Shown here piece by piece: positions 1 to 8,698 of a stretch of DNA of 64,000 nucleotides (position 1 is the first letter of the stretch; every line of letters starts with the position of its first letter). The DNA is from Flavimarina sp. Hel_I_48. GTDB taxonomy: Bacteria > Bacteroidota > Bacteroidia > Flavobacteriales > Flavobacteriaceae. A model generated the notes under the pieces. The model had not been told where the DNA came from and ran no database searches. It saw nothing but the letters and a program-made list of their open reading frames with translations. The position numbers were made by a program, and so were the translations under genes. Location: NCBI RefSeq assembly GCF_000733945.1, contig NZ_JPOL01000002.1:2791001-2855000 (forward strand), given 5' to 3'.

Positions 1-2174
1 TTGGGGCCACCTTTGAATTCGCTGCGAATAAAAAGGGTGTCCTTAAGGGTTGCATTGATAAGGTTGAAATCAGAAACACCGTAGATACTGCTTCCTATGC
101 TGTCTGCCTCAATAAACGTGTTGAATAGCGGATTTTTATTGTCCACGCGCATATTTATACCTTCTACCAGAAAGCCAAACGCTTTAATCTGTGGGGAACG
201 GAAGGTGAGTTTAAAATCTGCGTCATTGGATACCACACTGCCGCGTATCACCGTTTCTGGTTCTAGTTCAATCTGTGGCACAAAAACTTCAACGATCTTA
301 CTGTTTATCTGAAAGTTGAAATCCATAAATTGATCCTGGGTTACCGTAGAGGGTTCATAATTGGTATATAAACTTCCTATGGCATTACGAAATAACGGTA
401 CGACGTCATCAACCCTAAAATTACCGGATACTTCCCCTGAAATTATATCTGGGGAATCCATTGCAATCGTCCTGATATTACCCTCAAAAGAAGATGAAAT
501 CACAAAATCATTAAAATCATAAAGCGCATTCGCATTTTGAAAACTGGCATTGCTAAAATTAATACTGCCAATCACATTATCAACTGTAGTCCCTGTCATA
601 TCCATTTTTACGCGACCTTTCAAAATCGCGATGGAATCCGTAAGGAAATTGAGTTTTGCAAGGTTAATATGGTCAATATCTGCAGTAAAATCGTAATTAT
701 TTACCGCTTTTGTGACATCTACCAGTCCATCAAAAGATAACTGGGCATTTTCATCATTGATCTGCAGCTGCCCATTGAAAACGGGGTTCTGCAGGTTTCC
801 GGAGACGGTGATATCTTTATAGTTGTAACCATTGTAGGCCACGCGGTTTATTGTTCCGCGTATGCGCGTATTTAATTTTTCCTGACTAAAGCCAGCGCCT
901 CCCACATTAAAATTAAAACTGATACGCCCCAGTTTTTCAACATCTAGCAAACGTCCCAGATGAAAGTCCTTTGCCTTGATATCGCCTACATAGGCTGCAT
1001 CTTCTATATTCTGGGTATTGGTGAGTTCCAAATCAGTTTCTATTGCGCCCAGCCCGGTGGTGCCCTGTGTTTTTGCGTAAACCGAATTATTCGTGATAAT
1101 CGTACGTCCATTAAGGTTCACATTGCCCAGGCGCATCATTTCCTTAGGCAAGGTTTTCCCTAGGGTCTGGGGTAGCAGTCCCGTAAGGTCATAGTAATTG
1201 CTCTGCAATTGCTCTAAAGTAGCATCGATCCTAAAATTTGTTTCTGGGCTAAAAAGTTGCTGAAAATGTAGATTTCCATTTATTTTACTGTTGCCCAGAC
1301 CCTGCATATCAATATTATTGAGATAGAGGTCGTTGAGCGTTCCCTTCATTGTTCCCGTAAAATTTATTCGCCTATTTTTACCAAAATCGGCATAAAAAGC
1401 TTTTAAATCTGTTGTGGAAAGTGATGCTTCGGTAAATTGAAAGTTGAGGTTGGCTTTGTTGATAAAATCAGAAAAAGCGTTGTTGCGCGTATCAATGGCG
1501 ATGCTTCCTGCGATATTTGAATTTTCAGTCTCCAGGTCAAGATCATCAATGAGTATCGCCTCTGGGCTATAGTTTAATTTTCCGCTTAAGCCCCTGATGT
1601 GGTATCCCCTTGCTGCATCAAAATATAGATTCTTTATTTGGGCGCTTATATCAAGGTCATCAAGCTTAAAATCTTTTGCATGTAGCGCAAGGTTTTTATA
1701 ATTCACGAGCTCCTGACTGCCTTCTTCCAGATCCTGATTTGTAAACTTGAAATGACCGTGGGTAAAGGTTACATCCCCTGCGGTCATATGAAAGGGTTCG
1801 CCAGATTTTTTACCGGTTTTAAATTTCTCTGAAAAAATATTTAAATTGTCTTTTTCTTCGCCCGCGTATTTTGTGATGTAGAATTTAGTATGATCAAGAG
1901 AAACTTCACCCACGTTCATGGTGTTGTCAAGAATAAGGCGTGTAATGCTCAAGAGGCTGGTTTCAGCAAGCTGGGAAAATATCAGGGTATCTTGATGATG
2001 GTCTGCAACGTAAACTTCCTTGAGTGCGACCTGCCCATTGTATTTAATATGTACCTTCGCCACGTTGATGGAAGTTCCATAGGTTTCATTCAATGAAGTC
2101 GTTGCTTTTTTTGCTATAAAAGTCTGTACAGACGGAATAGAAAAAACCACGACCAAAAGCGCAATGATCCCCAT
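1..2174 (-). CDS. tamB: TamB-like translocation/assembly module protein (C-terminus off the window)
   Basis: The minus strand is open from about 2225 to the left edge. It encodes one hydrophobic anchor followed by about 700 residues of short beta-rich repeats, typical of AsmA/TamB proteins that span the periplasm and help move lipids or outer-membrane proteins. The conserved TamB C-terminal domain is not seen because the gene runs off the window. The gene is divergent from tsaD, an arrangement I know from flavobacteria. The first ATG is at 2174, but 17 more in-frame codons lie upstream (reading KRIRKFRKIFRRILFIL) before a TAA at 2226-2228. Those basic residues look like a true N-terminus, so the real start may be a non-standard codon. 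Family call is firm; the start is not. Confidence 0.85.
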   Translation of the reverse strand, partial: MGIIALLVVVFSIPSVQTFIAKKATTSLNETYGTSINVAKVHIKYNGQVALKEVYVADHHQDTLIFSQLAETSLLSITRLILDNTMNVGEVSLDHTKFYITKYAGEEKDNLNIFSEKFKTGKKSGEPFHMTAGDVTFTHGHFKFTNQDLEEGSQELVNYKNLALHAKDFKLDDLDISAQIKNLYFDAARGYHIRGLSGKLNYSPEAILIDDLDLETENSNIAGSIAIDTRNNAFSDFINKANLNFQFTEASLSTTDLKAFYADFGKNRRINFTGTMKGTLNDLYLNNIDMQGLGNSKINGNLHFQQLFSPETNFRIDATLEQLQSNYYDLTGLLPQTLGKTLPKEMMRLGNVNLNGRTIITNNSVYAKTQGTTGLGAIETDLELTNTQNIEDAAYVGDIKAKDFHLGRLLDVEKLGRISFNFNVGGAGFSQEKLNTRIRGTINRVAYNGYNYKDITVSGNLQNPVFNGQLQINDENAQLSFDGLVDVTKAVNNYDFTADIDHINLAKLNFLTDSIAILKGRVKMDMTGTTVDNVIGSINFSNASFQNANALYDFNDFVISSSFEGNIRTIAMDSPDIISGEVSGNFRVDDVVPLFRNAIGSLYTNYEPSTVTQDQFMDFNFQINSKIVEVFVPQIELEPETVIRGSVVSNDADFKLTFRSPQIKAFGFLVEGINMRVDNKNPLFNTFIEADSIGSSIYGVSDFNLINATLKDTLFIRSEFKGGP

Positions 2175-2233
2175 AAGAATAAAGAGGATACGCCTGAATA
2201 TTTTCCTGAATTTTCTGATACGTTTTTAAGTTT

Positions 2234-2241
2234 TAACTTTG
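2234..2241 (+). promoter_or_regulatory. Probable -7 box (TAACTTTG) of tsaD
   Basis: TAACTTTG matches the Bacteroidota -7 consensus TAnnTTTG exactly and lies 48 bases before the tsaD ATG, giving a leader of about 40 nt. No good -33 TTG is visible at the usual distance, so this is a sequence-match call only. Confidence 0.45.
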
Positions 2242-2289
2242 TACAGTCTCTGGCAAAAGTACAGAACAAACCCTATGACTTATTGATAT

Positions 2290-3324
2290 ATGTCAAAAAA
2301 TAGTACATACATTCTCGCAATAGAATCTTCCTGTGACGATACCGCCGCAGCCGTGCTTCACAACGATATTGTGATGTCTAATGTTGTGGCAGGGCAGGAG
2401 GTTCATAAAAAATATGGTGGCGTGGTGCCAGAGTTGGCTTCCCGTGCGCATCAGCAAAACATCGTTCCCGTGGTTCATGAAGCTTTACGGGAGGCTAAAA
2501 TCAGCAAATACCAGCTTTCTGCCATTGCATTTACAAGCGGCCCCGGTCTTATGGGATCGTTGCTCGTGGGAACCTCCTTCGCAAAATCCCTGGCGATGGG
2601 ACTTGATATTCCGCTAATAGATGTCAACCATATGCAGGCGCACATTCTCGCACATTTTATTACCGAAGAAAAGCACCACAAGCCCACATTTCCTTTTCTG
2701 GCATTGACCATTTCTGGCGGGCATACGCAGATTGTCAAGGTGACCGGTTACTTTACGATGGAAATCCTGGGGCAAACGCTTGATGACGCCGTGGGCGAAG
2801 CTTTTGATAAAAGTGCGAAAATCCTTGGTTTTCCATATCCCGGTGGACCATTGATCGATAAATATGCCAGAGAGGGAAATCCCAAAGCCTTTAAATTCAC
2901 GAAACCGAAAGTGGGCGGACTCGATTTTAGCTTTAGCGGACTCAAAACGGCAATTCTCTATTTCTATCAGGCAGAGGTTAAAAAAGATCCGGATTTTGTC
3001 GAGAAAAACCGAAATGATATTTGTGCTTCCATTCAGTATACCATTATTCAAATCCTGATGGATAAGCTGAAACTGGCCGTAAAACAAACCGGAATCAAAC
3101 AGGTGGCCATAGGAGGCGGGGTTTCCGCTAATAGCGGAATCAGAAAAGCATTAAAAGACGCTGAGCAAAAGGGATGGCAAACTTTTGTGCCAAAGCTTGA
3201 ATATACCACAGATAATGCCGCTATGGTGGGCATTGTGGGTTATCTTAAGTATAGTGAACACGATTTTGACCAGAACGGCTATACAGAAAATAATATCGTG
3301 GCAAAGGCCCGTCTATCCCTTTAA
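2290..3324 (+). CDS. tsaD: tRNA N6-adenosine threonylcarbamoyltransferase TsaD
   Basis: TsaD transfers the threonylcarbamoyl group to A37 of ANN-decoding tRNAs (t6A). The 344-residue length is normal for the family. It begins with the ASKHA-fold signature ILAIESSCDDTAAAV (residues 8-22). The metal ligand motif HMQAH is at 114-118, SGGHTQ is in the middle, and a glycine-rich GGGVSANSG segment and TDNAAMVG are near the C-terminus. The partner that makes threonylcarbamoyl-AMP (TsaC/Sua5 type) is at 8699-9316. rsmE follows after 3 bases and is probably co-transcribed. Confidence 0.97.
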   Translation: MSKNSTYILAIESSCDDTAAAVLHNDIVMSNVVAGQEVHKKYGGVVPELASRAHQQNIVPVVHEALREAKISKYQLSAIAFTSGPGLMGSLLVGTSFAKSLAMGLDIPLIDVNHMQAHILAHFITEEKHHKPTFPFLALTISGGHTQIVKVTGYFTMEILGQTLDDAVGEAFDKSAKILGFPYPGGPLIDKYAREGNPKAFKFTKPKVGGLDFSFSGLKTAILYFYQAEVKKDPDFVEKNRNDICASIQYTIIQILMDKLKLAVKQTGIKQVAIGGGVSANSGIRKALKDAEQKGWQTFVPKLEYTTDNAAMVGIVGYLKYSEHDFDQNGYTENNIVAKARLSL

Positions 3325-3327
3325 TTT

Positions 3328-4044
3328 ATGCAACTATTTTACAACGCAGACCTTAAACCACAGACCACAACAGCTACGTTTCCTAAAGATGAGAGCAAGC
3401 ATATTGTCAAAGTGCTGCGTAAAAAAGAAGGGGATACCCTCGATTTTACAGATGGAAACGGTAATTTTTACAAAGCGGAAATCGTACAGTCAAGCGCTTC
3501 TAAATGTAAGGTCAGTATTCTGGAGGTTGTTGCCCAGGAGAGCTTGCCATACCGGCTGCACCTTGCTGTTGCTCCCACAAAATTGAACGATAGGTATGAG
3601 ACGTTTCTGGAAAAAGCCACCGAAATAGGCATATCTGAAATCACGCCCATTATCTGTGATCATAGCGAACGCAAAGTGATCAAACCCGAACGCTACGAGC
3701 GTATTCTGCAAAGCGCTATGAAGCAGTCGCTAAAAGCCTTTTTGCCGAAATTAAATGAAGCCATTGCTCTTAAAGATTTTATCGCGCAGCAGCATCAGGG
3801 TGCCCAAGAAAAATATATTGCCCACTGTGAAGAAGATAAGGAGCGTTTTTCCTTAAAGCAAAAGTTGAAACCCCATACAGATATTTTAATATTGATAGGC
3901 CCAGAAGGCGATTTCTCCCCAGAAGAGATTGCTTTTGCGTGTTCTAACGGTTTTCAGCCGGTACTATTGGGTGAAAGCCGGCTGCGCACAGAAACCGCCG
4001 CTATCGTAGCTGCGCACAGCGTAGCTTTTGTAAATTCCCACTAA
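3328..4044 (+). CDS. rsmE: 16S rRNA (uracil-1498-N3)-methyltransferase RsmE
   Basis: RsmE methylates N3 of U1498 in 16S rRNA. The 238-residue protein has an N-terminal PUA-like domain (about 1-75, with the SKHIVKVLR patch) and a C-terminal SPOUT methyltransferase domain. The SAM-binding knot motifs are visible: ILIGPEGDFSPEE (188-200) and LLGESRLRTETAA (213-225). It starts 3 bases after the tsaD stop, so the two form a short operon. It converges on holA, with a GC-rich hairpin between them that could end transcription. Confidence 0.96.
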   Translation: MQLFYNADLKPQTTTATFPKDESKHIVKVLRKKEGDTLDFTDGNGNFYKAEIVQSSASKCKVSILEVVAQESLPYRLHLAVAPTKLNDRYETFLEKATEIGISEITPIICDHSERKVIKPERYERILQSAMKQSLKAFLPKLNEAIALKDFIAQQHQGAQEKYIAHCEEDKERFSLKQKLKPHTDILILIGPEGDFSPEEIAFACSNGFQPVLLGESRLRTETAAIVAAHSVAFVNSH

Positions 4045-4060
4045 ATCACCTTACAAGTGT

Positions 4061-4083
4061 TCCCCCTTCGGGGGTTAGGGGGA
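4061..4083. repeat. GC-rich palindromic repeat, copy A (rsmE/holA junction)
   Basis: The 23-base element begins TCCCCC and ends GGGGGA. Its first half forms a hairpin of CCCCC and GGGGG around TTC (4062-4074). It sits 4 bases beyond the holA stop, between two convergent genes, where it could act as a terminator although no strong T-run follows. Related copies are at 14114-14137 and 18737-18766. Confidence 0.6.
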
Positions 4084-4087
4084 TGGA

Positions 4088-5116
4088 TCAGTTCATAATT
4101 CGCACTAACAGTTCTTTTAGCAGGTCACCCTGAGAAAGGTTGTATGCGCCCACACCTTTGCTCTTCACATCGGCGTCCCGTAACAAATTGATGATCTGGC
4201 TAACCTGTTTCATAGGGTAATGTTGCGCGGCGGTAACATATTCACCCACAAAATACGGATTCACCTTTAAGGCTTTGGCCACCGTATTTTTATCTTTAGA
4301 AGGTAGGCCGTGGTAGGTCATCAGACTTTGAAAGAAACCAAAAAGCAACGTAATGGTAAGTACCATGGGATTGTCTTTTGGGTTCTGCGAGAAATAATTG
4401 ACGATGCGGTGTGCCTTGAGCACGTCGCGCGCCCCTACGGCCTTACGGAGTTCAAAATTATTAAAATCCTTACTGATCCCTATGTTTTCTTCTATCGCAG
4501 CGGGTGTGATCGTGCTCCCCTTAGGGAGAATGATCGTGAGTTTATCCAGTTCATTGCTTATTTTTCCCAGATCTGTACCCAGAAATTCGACCAGCATAAG
4601 CGCCGCTTTGGGTTCTATGGTGTAACCGCGGGAGCTCATCGCCTTCCTGATCCAGTCGCCCACCTGGTTTTCATAGAGTTTTTTGCTCTCCATGACCACA
4701 CCGGTTTTGGCGATGTTTTTGTATACTTTTTTACGCTTATCCAGCTTTTTATATTTGTAGCAAAAGACAAGTACGGTGGTTTGCTGTGGATTTTCGGCGT
4801 AAGCCTCAAGAACATTTTTCTTATTATCTGAAGTGGCGAGGATTTCGCGCGATAGGTCCTGCGCTTCTTTTACGATGACCACCTGGCGTTCTGCCATCAT
4901 GGGATAACGTTTAGCCTGTGATACCACCTCGTCTAATTTCACATCACGACCATAAAGTACGACCTGATTAAAGCCTTTTTCTTCTTCGCTGAGCAGATTT
5001 TGATCAATATAAGAGGATATGTAATCTATATAATACGGCTCTTCACCCATTAAAAAATAAATGGGCTTGATAATTCCTTTTTTAAGGTCTGCAATAATGC
5101 GGTTTGCTTCTTCCAA
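4088..5116 (-). CDS. holA: DNA polymerase III subunit delta
   Basis: This is the delta subunit of the clamp loader, which opens the beta clamp on DNA. The 342-residue length and N-terminal segment KPIYFLMGEEPYYID (17-31) are characteristic of the family. The degenerate Walker-like region, the middle AAA+ lid and the C-terminal collar helices (ending LSQGDLLKELLVRIM) follow in the usual order. It is transcribed away from the HSDR_N gene at 5277, a neighbour pairing I recognise from flavobacterial genomes. The start ATG gives the expected N-terminus. Confidence 0.94.
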   Translation of the reverse strand: MEEANRIIADLKKGIIKPIYFLMGEEPYYIDYISSYIDQNLLSEEEKGFNQVVLYGRDVKLDEVVSQAKRYPMMAERQVVIVKEAQDLSREILATSDNKKNVLEAYAENPQQTTVLVFCYKYKKLDKRKKVYKNIAKTGVVMESKKLYENQVGDWIRKAMSSRGYTIEPKAALMLVEFLGTDLGKISNELDKLTIILPKGSTITPAAIEENIGISKDFNNFELRKAVGARDVLKAHRIVNYFSQNPKDNPMVLTITLLFGFFQSLMTYHGLPSKDKNTVAKALKVNPYFVGEYVTAAQHYPMKQVSQIINLLRDADVKSKGVGAYNLSQGDLLKELLVRIMN

Positions 5117-5264
5117 ATAACTGGTTTTTTGTATTTAAAATAGACTGAAAATCAGTCAATAATAGGTCAAATTGGATTGTTTTAGACCCAAAAATGGTGA
5201 ATTTTTAATTTGAAAGGAGTGCCGTAAACAGTGTATTATATGGGGATTTGCGCAGGTATTTGAC

Positions 5265-5272
5265 TACTTTTG
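5265..5272 (+). promoter_or_regulatory. TACTTTTG box abutting the start codon of the HSDR_N gene
   Basis: TACTTTTG is an exact TAnnTTTG match ending only 4 bases before the ATG at 5277. If it is a functional -7 element, the transcript would begin at or next to the start codon, giving a leaderless mRNA. A TTTG lies 14 bases upstream, shorter than the usual spacing. Confidence 0.4.
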
Positions 5273-5276
5273 TACC

Positions 5277-5723
5277 ATGCAGGAACTCAATTTCAAACGA
5301 TATCCTTTTCGCATCAAAAATAAGGAAAATAAACTGTTCCTTTTTGACCTGGTACGCAAAAAATTTATACGGCTCACGCCGGAAGAATGGGTGCGCCAGC
5401 ATGTGGTGTGGTACCTACATTATGAGCTAAATTATCCACTTTCGCTCATTAATGTTGAGAAGGAAATTCTTTTGCACCATACTAAAAAACGCTATGATAT
5501 CGTGGTTTTTGATAAAAAAGGGAATATTCAGCTTATTGTGGAATGTAAAGCGCCCCAAATAAAAATAAGCCAGGAAACCTTTGACCAGATCGCACGGTAT
5601 AACCTGGAACTTCAGTCGGCTTACCTTATGGTGACAAATGGTCTGGACCATTATTACTGCACGATGGACTATAGCCAAGAAAAATATGTGTTTTTAAAAG
5701 AAATCCCCACTTATAGCCCGTAA
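5277..5723 (+). CDS. Small HSDR_N-domain protein (type I restriction R-subunit N-terminal-like)
   Basis: This 148-residue protein consists only of the HSDR_N_2 nuclease-fold domain found at the start of type I restriction HsdR subunits. A PD-(D/E)xK-like active site is visible: RYDIVV (72-77, Asp74) followed by LIVECKAP (86-93, Glu89 and Lys91). It has no helicase domain and no hsdM or hsdS neighbour, so it is not part of a restriction system here. Flavobacteria commonly carry it next to holA, which suggests a housekeeping nuclease or nucleic-acid role, but its function is not established. A GT2 gene follows 9 bases later. Confidence 0.8.
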   Translation: MQELNFKRYPFRIKNKENKLFLFDLVRKKFIRLTPEEWVRQHVVWYLHYELNYPLSLINVEKEILLHHTKKRYDIVVFDKKGNIQLIVECKAPQIKISQETFDQIARYNLELQSAYLMVTNGLDHYYCTMDYSQEKYVFLKEIPTYSP

Positions 5724-5732
5724 TTTGCACGC

Positions 5733-6728
5733 GTGAAAACGGCTATTGTCATACTCAACTGGAACGGGCGCGACCTGCTCGCAAAATTTTTGCCCAGTGT
5801 CATCGCACACAGCGCTGCTGAAGCGACGATTTACGTTGCAGATAATGCTTCCACAGATGATTCCGTAGAATTTCTGCGGACGAATTTCCCGCAGGTTAAA
5901 CGTATTCAGAATACTGAAAACGGGGGATATGCGCGGGGGTATAACCTTGCCCTAAAAGAAGTAGTTGAAGATCTGGTCGTTTTAATGAACAGCGATATTG
6001 AAACGACTGCCGGCTGGTTGACCCCGGTGATCAATGCTTTTCAAGCCAATAGCAATCTGGGCGCTGCCCAACCAAAAATCCTTGATTATAAAAACCCCGA
6101 ATACTTTGAGTACGCCGGTGCCGCAGGAGGTTTTCTAGATGCGCTGGGTTATCCTTATTGCCGGGGTAGGATTTTTGAAACGGTAGAGAAGGATATAGGT
6201 CAATACAATGAAGATGCTCGCATTTTCTGGGCAAGCGGAGCCTGTTTTGCGGTAAAAAAGTCAGTTTTCTGGAAAGCCGGGGCACTTGACGAAGACTTTT
6301 TTGCCCATCAGGAAGAGATTGATCTTTGCTGGCGCATCAATGCGCTGGGCCACGAGGTGAAATATATAGCAAATAGCAGCGTTTATCATGTAGGAGGCGC
6401 TACATTAGGCGCGATGAACCCACAAAAAACTTTCCTCAATTTCAGGAATACGCTCTTTGCCCTTTTAAAAAATGTCTCATCAGGAAAGGTGTATTTCTTG
6501 ATTTTTACAAGAATGTGCCTGGACGCTATTGCTGCCGGTAAATTTATTGTGGAAAGGAAGCCCAGACATTCCTGGGCAATTTTTAGGGCGCACATTGATT
6601 TTTACAGGAATTTTTATAAAATGTACAAGAAAAGGTCGGTTCGTAATAATATTGGCATTTATTTTGAAGAAAACTCCATTGTTTGGTCCTATTTTGTAAA
6701 AAGAAAAAAGATATACACAAAAAACTGA
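5733..6728 (+). CDS. Family 2 glycosyltransferase
   Basis: The 331-residue protein has a GT-A fold. It opens with AIVILNWNGRDLL (4-16), then VADNASTDDSV (35-45) and the nucleotide/metal motif LMNSD (84-88). The segment DEDFFAHQEEIDLCWR resembles rhamnosyl- or galactofuranosyl-transferase-like GT2 enzymes. A hydrophobic basic C-terminus suggests membrane association. The start is GTG at 5733; no nearby ATG gives the beta1 strand. A TAATTTG box lies 6 bases upstream. Acceptor and sugar are unknown, and it lies outside the polysaccharide locus. Confidence 0.88.
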   Translation: MKTAIVILNWNGRDLLAKFLPSVIAHSAAEATIYVADNASTDDSVEFLRTNFPQVKRIQNTENGGYARGYNLALKEVVEDLVVLMNSDIETTAGWLTPVINAFQANSNLGAAQPKILDYKNPEYFEYAGAAGGFLDALGYPYCRGRIFETVEKDIGQYNEDARIFWASGACFAVKKSVFWKAGALDEDFFAHQEEIDLCWRINALGHEVKYIANSSVYHVGGATLGAMNPQKTFLNFRNTLFALLKNVSSGKVYFLIFTRMCLDAIAAGKFIVERKPRHSWAIFRAHIDFYRNFYKMYKKRSVRNNIGIYFEENSIVWSYFVKRKKIYTKN

Positions 6729-6822
6729 TATCTTGACAATAAAATAGTGTTATATTAAATTCAATATGACCAAATTTTAATATTTTTGAAATCTCTAATC
6801 TAAAATTGAAACAAATCTAATT

Positions 6823-7674
6823 ATGAAAAAATTAATGATTGCAGCTTCGGCGCTCATTTTGATGACGTCTTGCGTTTCCAGCAAGAAGTACGCAGAACTT
6901 GAGGCAAGGCAAAAACAAACTCAGGATGAGTTGAATTCGGCTACCGTAAAACTCAACTCCTGTTTACAGGAAAAAGACAATGTGACCCAGAGCCTTCGCG
7001 ATCAGATTGCAGATTTGAGAAAGGTAAACAACAGCCTTATAGATACACAGGGCAACCTTGCCACTCTTTCTTCAAAAGGTGCAGAGAACCTGGAGCGCTC
7101 TTTAGAGGCGATGAAGGAAAAAGATCTTCAGATCAAGACGTTCCGCGATGCGCTTAACAAAAAAGATTCTGTAACCCTTGCGCTTGTGACAAGTCTTAAA
7201 GGTGCCGTAGGTAACCTTGACGATGAAGATATCGAGATCAATGTTGAAAAAGGAGTCGTTTACGTTTCCATTTCAGACAAATTGCTTTTCAACAGTGGTC
7301 GTTGGGATGTAACCAGCCGTGCCAAGGAAGTTCTTGGTAAAGTAGCAAAAGTGGTTAAAAACCAGCCAGAAATCGAATTTATGGTTGAAGGTCATACAGA
7401 TGACAAATCCATCAGCACCGCAGTTATTGAAGACAACTGGGATCTTAGCGTAAAACGTGCGACTTCTGTGGTACGTGTGCTTCAAAATGATTTTGGTGTG
7501 CCACCAGAGCGTATGGTTGCTGCAGGTCGTAGCTATTATGTGCCTATCGCAAGCAATGACACATCAGAAGGTAGAGCAAGAAACAGAAGAACCCGTATCG
7601 TGGTACTTCCTAAACTTGATCAATTCTACAAAATGATTGAAGACGGTATGCCTAAACAACCTAGCGCAAACTAA
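6823..7674 (+). CDS. OmpA-family peptidoglycan-binding lipoprotein
   Basis: The protein has 283 residues. A lipoprotein signal ends at LMTSC, with Cys17 as the lipidated residue. A coiled-coil region (about 20-110, rich in Glu, Lys, Gln and Leu heptads) leads to a C-terminal OmpA domain (about 150-270). The peptidoglycan-binding signatures are present: VEGHTDD, NWDLSVKRATSVV and ARNRRTRIVV. It probably tethers the outer membrane to the cell wall. A perfect palindromic terminator follows directly. It is monocistronic, with a leader of about 90 bases after the GT2 gene. Confidence 0.93.
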   Translation: MKKLMIAASALILMTSCVSSKKYAELEARQKQTQDELNSATVKLNSCLQEKDNVTQSLRDQIADLRKVNNSLIDTQGNLATLSSKGAENLERSLEAMKEKDLQIKTFRDALNKKDSVTLALVTSLKGAVGNLDDEDIEINVEKGVVYVSISDKLLFNSGRWDVTSRAKEVLGKVAKVVKNQPEIEFMVEGHTDDKSISTAVIEDNWDLSVKRATSVVRVLQNDFGVPPERMVAAGRSYYVPIASNDTSEGRARNRRTRIVVLPKLDQFYKMIEDGMPKQPSAN

Positions 7675-7691
7675 TACGTTGTATAGTAAAT

Positions 7692-7721
7692 AAAAAAACC
7701 GGCCAATTGGCCGGTTTTTTT
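7692..7721. terminator. Bidirectional intrinsic terminator
   Basis: A-run, CCGGCCAATTGGCCGG stem and T-run form a perfect 30-base palindrome between the stops of the OmpA gene (+) and the alpha/beta hydrolase gene (-), so it can terminate both. Confidence 0.92.
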
Positions 7722-7748
7722 ATGTTTTATGCTGAAATTTCAATTCCT

Positions 7749-8585
7749 CTAACTTTTAATAAAATCAAGGAAAATTTTATTGAACGCTTTGGTATGTGTG
7801 AATACAAGACCGTGCGGGGCATCTTTAAGTATTTCAAAAGTATTGTCCTTTATGATTTTTGAAGCGGCTTTACCAGAGGTTTCCATGGGGACAACTTCAT
7901 CGGCATCGCCATGAACAATTAAGGTAGGGATATCAAATTTTTTGCAATCCTCCCTAAAATCGGTTTTTCCGAAGGAATCTATGCAATCCAGTGATGCTTT
8001 AGCCGAAGCATGTGAAGCGATGTTCCAGTTAAAATGCATTTGAGCTTCACTGATGTTATCTTTGTTGTCCTTGTAATTGACAAAATTTTCCCCAAAGGAT
8101 TTTAGGAAATCCAACCGATCCTTTTTGATATTTTTCTTGAATTCTGTAAAAACCTCTTCTGGAACACCATTTTCGTTGTCGTCTGTTTTCAACATAAAAG
8201 GAACGACTGACGAAATTAAGGCAGCTTTGGCCAGTTTATCAGTTCCATAATTGCCTATATAGCGGGCAACTTCACCACCGCCCATAGAAAATCCTGTTAG
8301 AATTGCATTTTTAAGGTTTAGGGTTGTAATCAGATCATTAAGATCTTTCGCCAGGATATCATAATCATAACCGCTATAAGGTTTGCTCGACTTACCAAAA
8401 CCGCGACGATCATACGCCACCACCTGAAAACCTGCATCTACTATTTCCTGGATTTGATATTCCCACATTTGATGAGATAACGGCCACCCGTGTATTAAGA
8501 TTACGGGTTGGCCTTCACCATATTGTTCATAATATAATTGGATAGGTTCCCCATTTTCAGAGGACGTTGTTTTTAAATAACTCAT
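7749..8585 (-). CDS. Alpha/beta hydrolase (non-heme chloroperoxidase/arylesterase-like)
   Basis: The 278-residue protein has a full hydrolase fold. The oxyanion segment is LIHGWPLSHQMW (30-41). The nucleophile elbow is GFSMGG, with Ser100. The acid is in VHGDADEVVP (Asp227 or Asp229), and His258 is in APHGLVFTH. The sequence matches the cofactor-free haloperoxidase/esterase group, whose members hydrolyse esters and perhydrolyse small acids. The physiological substrate cannot be read from sequence. It is a single gene ending at the shared palindromic terminator, with no obvious pathway partner nearby. Confidence 0.92.
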   Translation of the reverse strand: MSYLKTTSSENGEPIQLYYEQYGEGQPVILIHGWPLSHQMWEYQIQEIVDAGFQVVAYDRRGFGKSSKPYSGYDYDILAKDLNDLITTLNLKNAILTGFSMGGGEVARYIGNYGTDKLAKAALISSVVPFMLKTDDNENGVPEEVFTEFKKNIKKDRLDFLKSFGENFVNYKDNKDNISEAQMHFNWNIASHASAKASLDCIDSFGKTDFREDCKKFDIPTLIVHGDADEVVPMETSGKAASKIIKDNTFEILKDAPHGLVFTHTKAFNKIFLDFIKS

Positions 8586-8698
8586 AGTTTAAATTTTTTA
8601 ATTCAAGCTACAAGGTATAAAGCGCGCGTCATAAAAAAATCATTAAAAGTTGCATTTAGCATTGAATTAACGCGCCCATCCTTTATAAAAAGCAACAA

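Noticed and set aside
2614..3087. 157-codon minus-strand frame inside tsaD
   Set aside because: It is the shadow of a firmly identified gene, with no family features.
5277..5723. Remnant of a type I restriction system
   Set aside because: The domain is complete with clean ends and an intact active site, and no hsdM, hsdS or helicase fragment is nearby, so it is a small gene in its own right.
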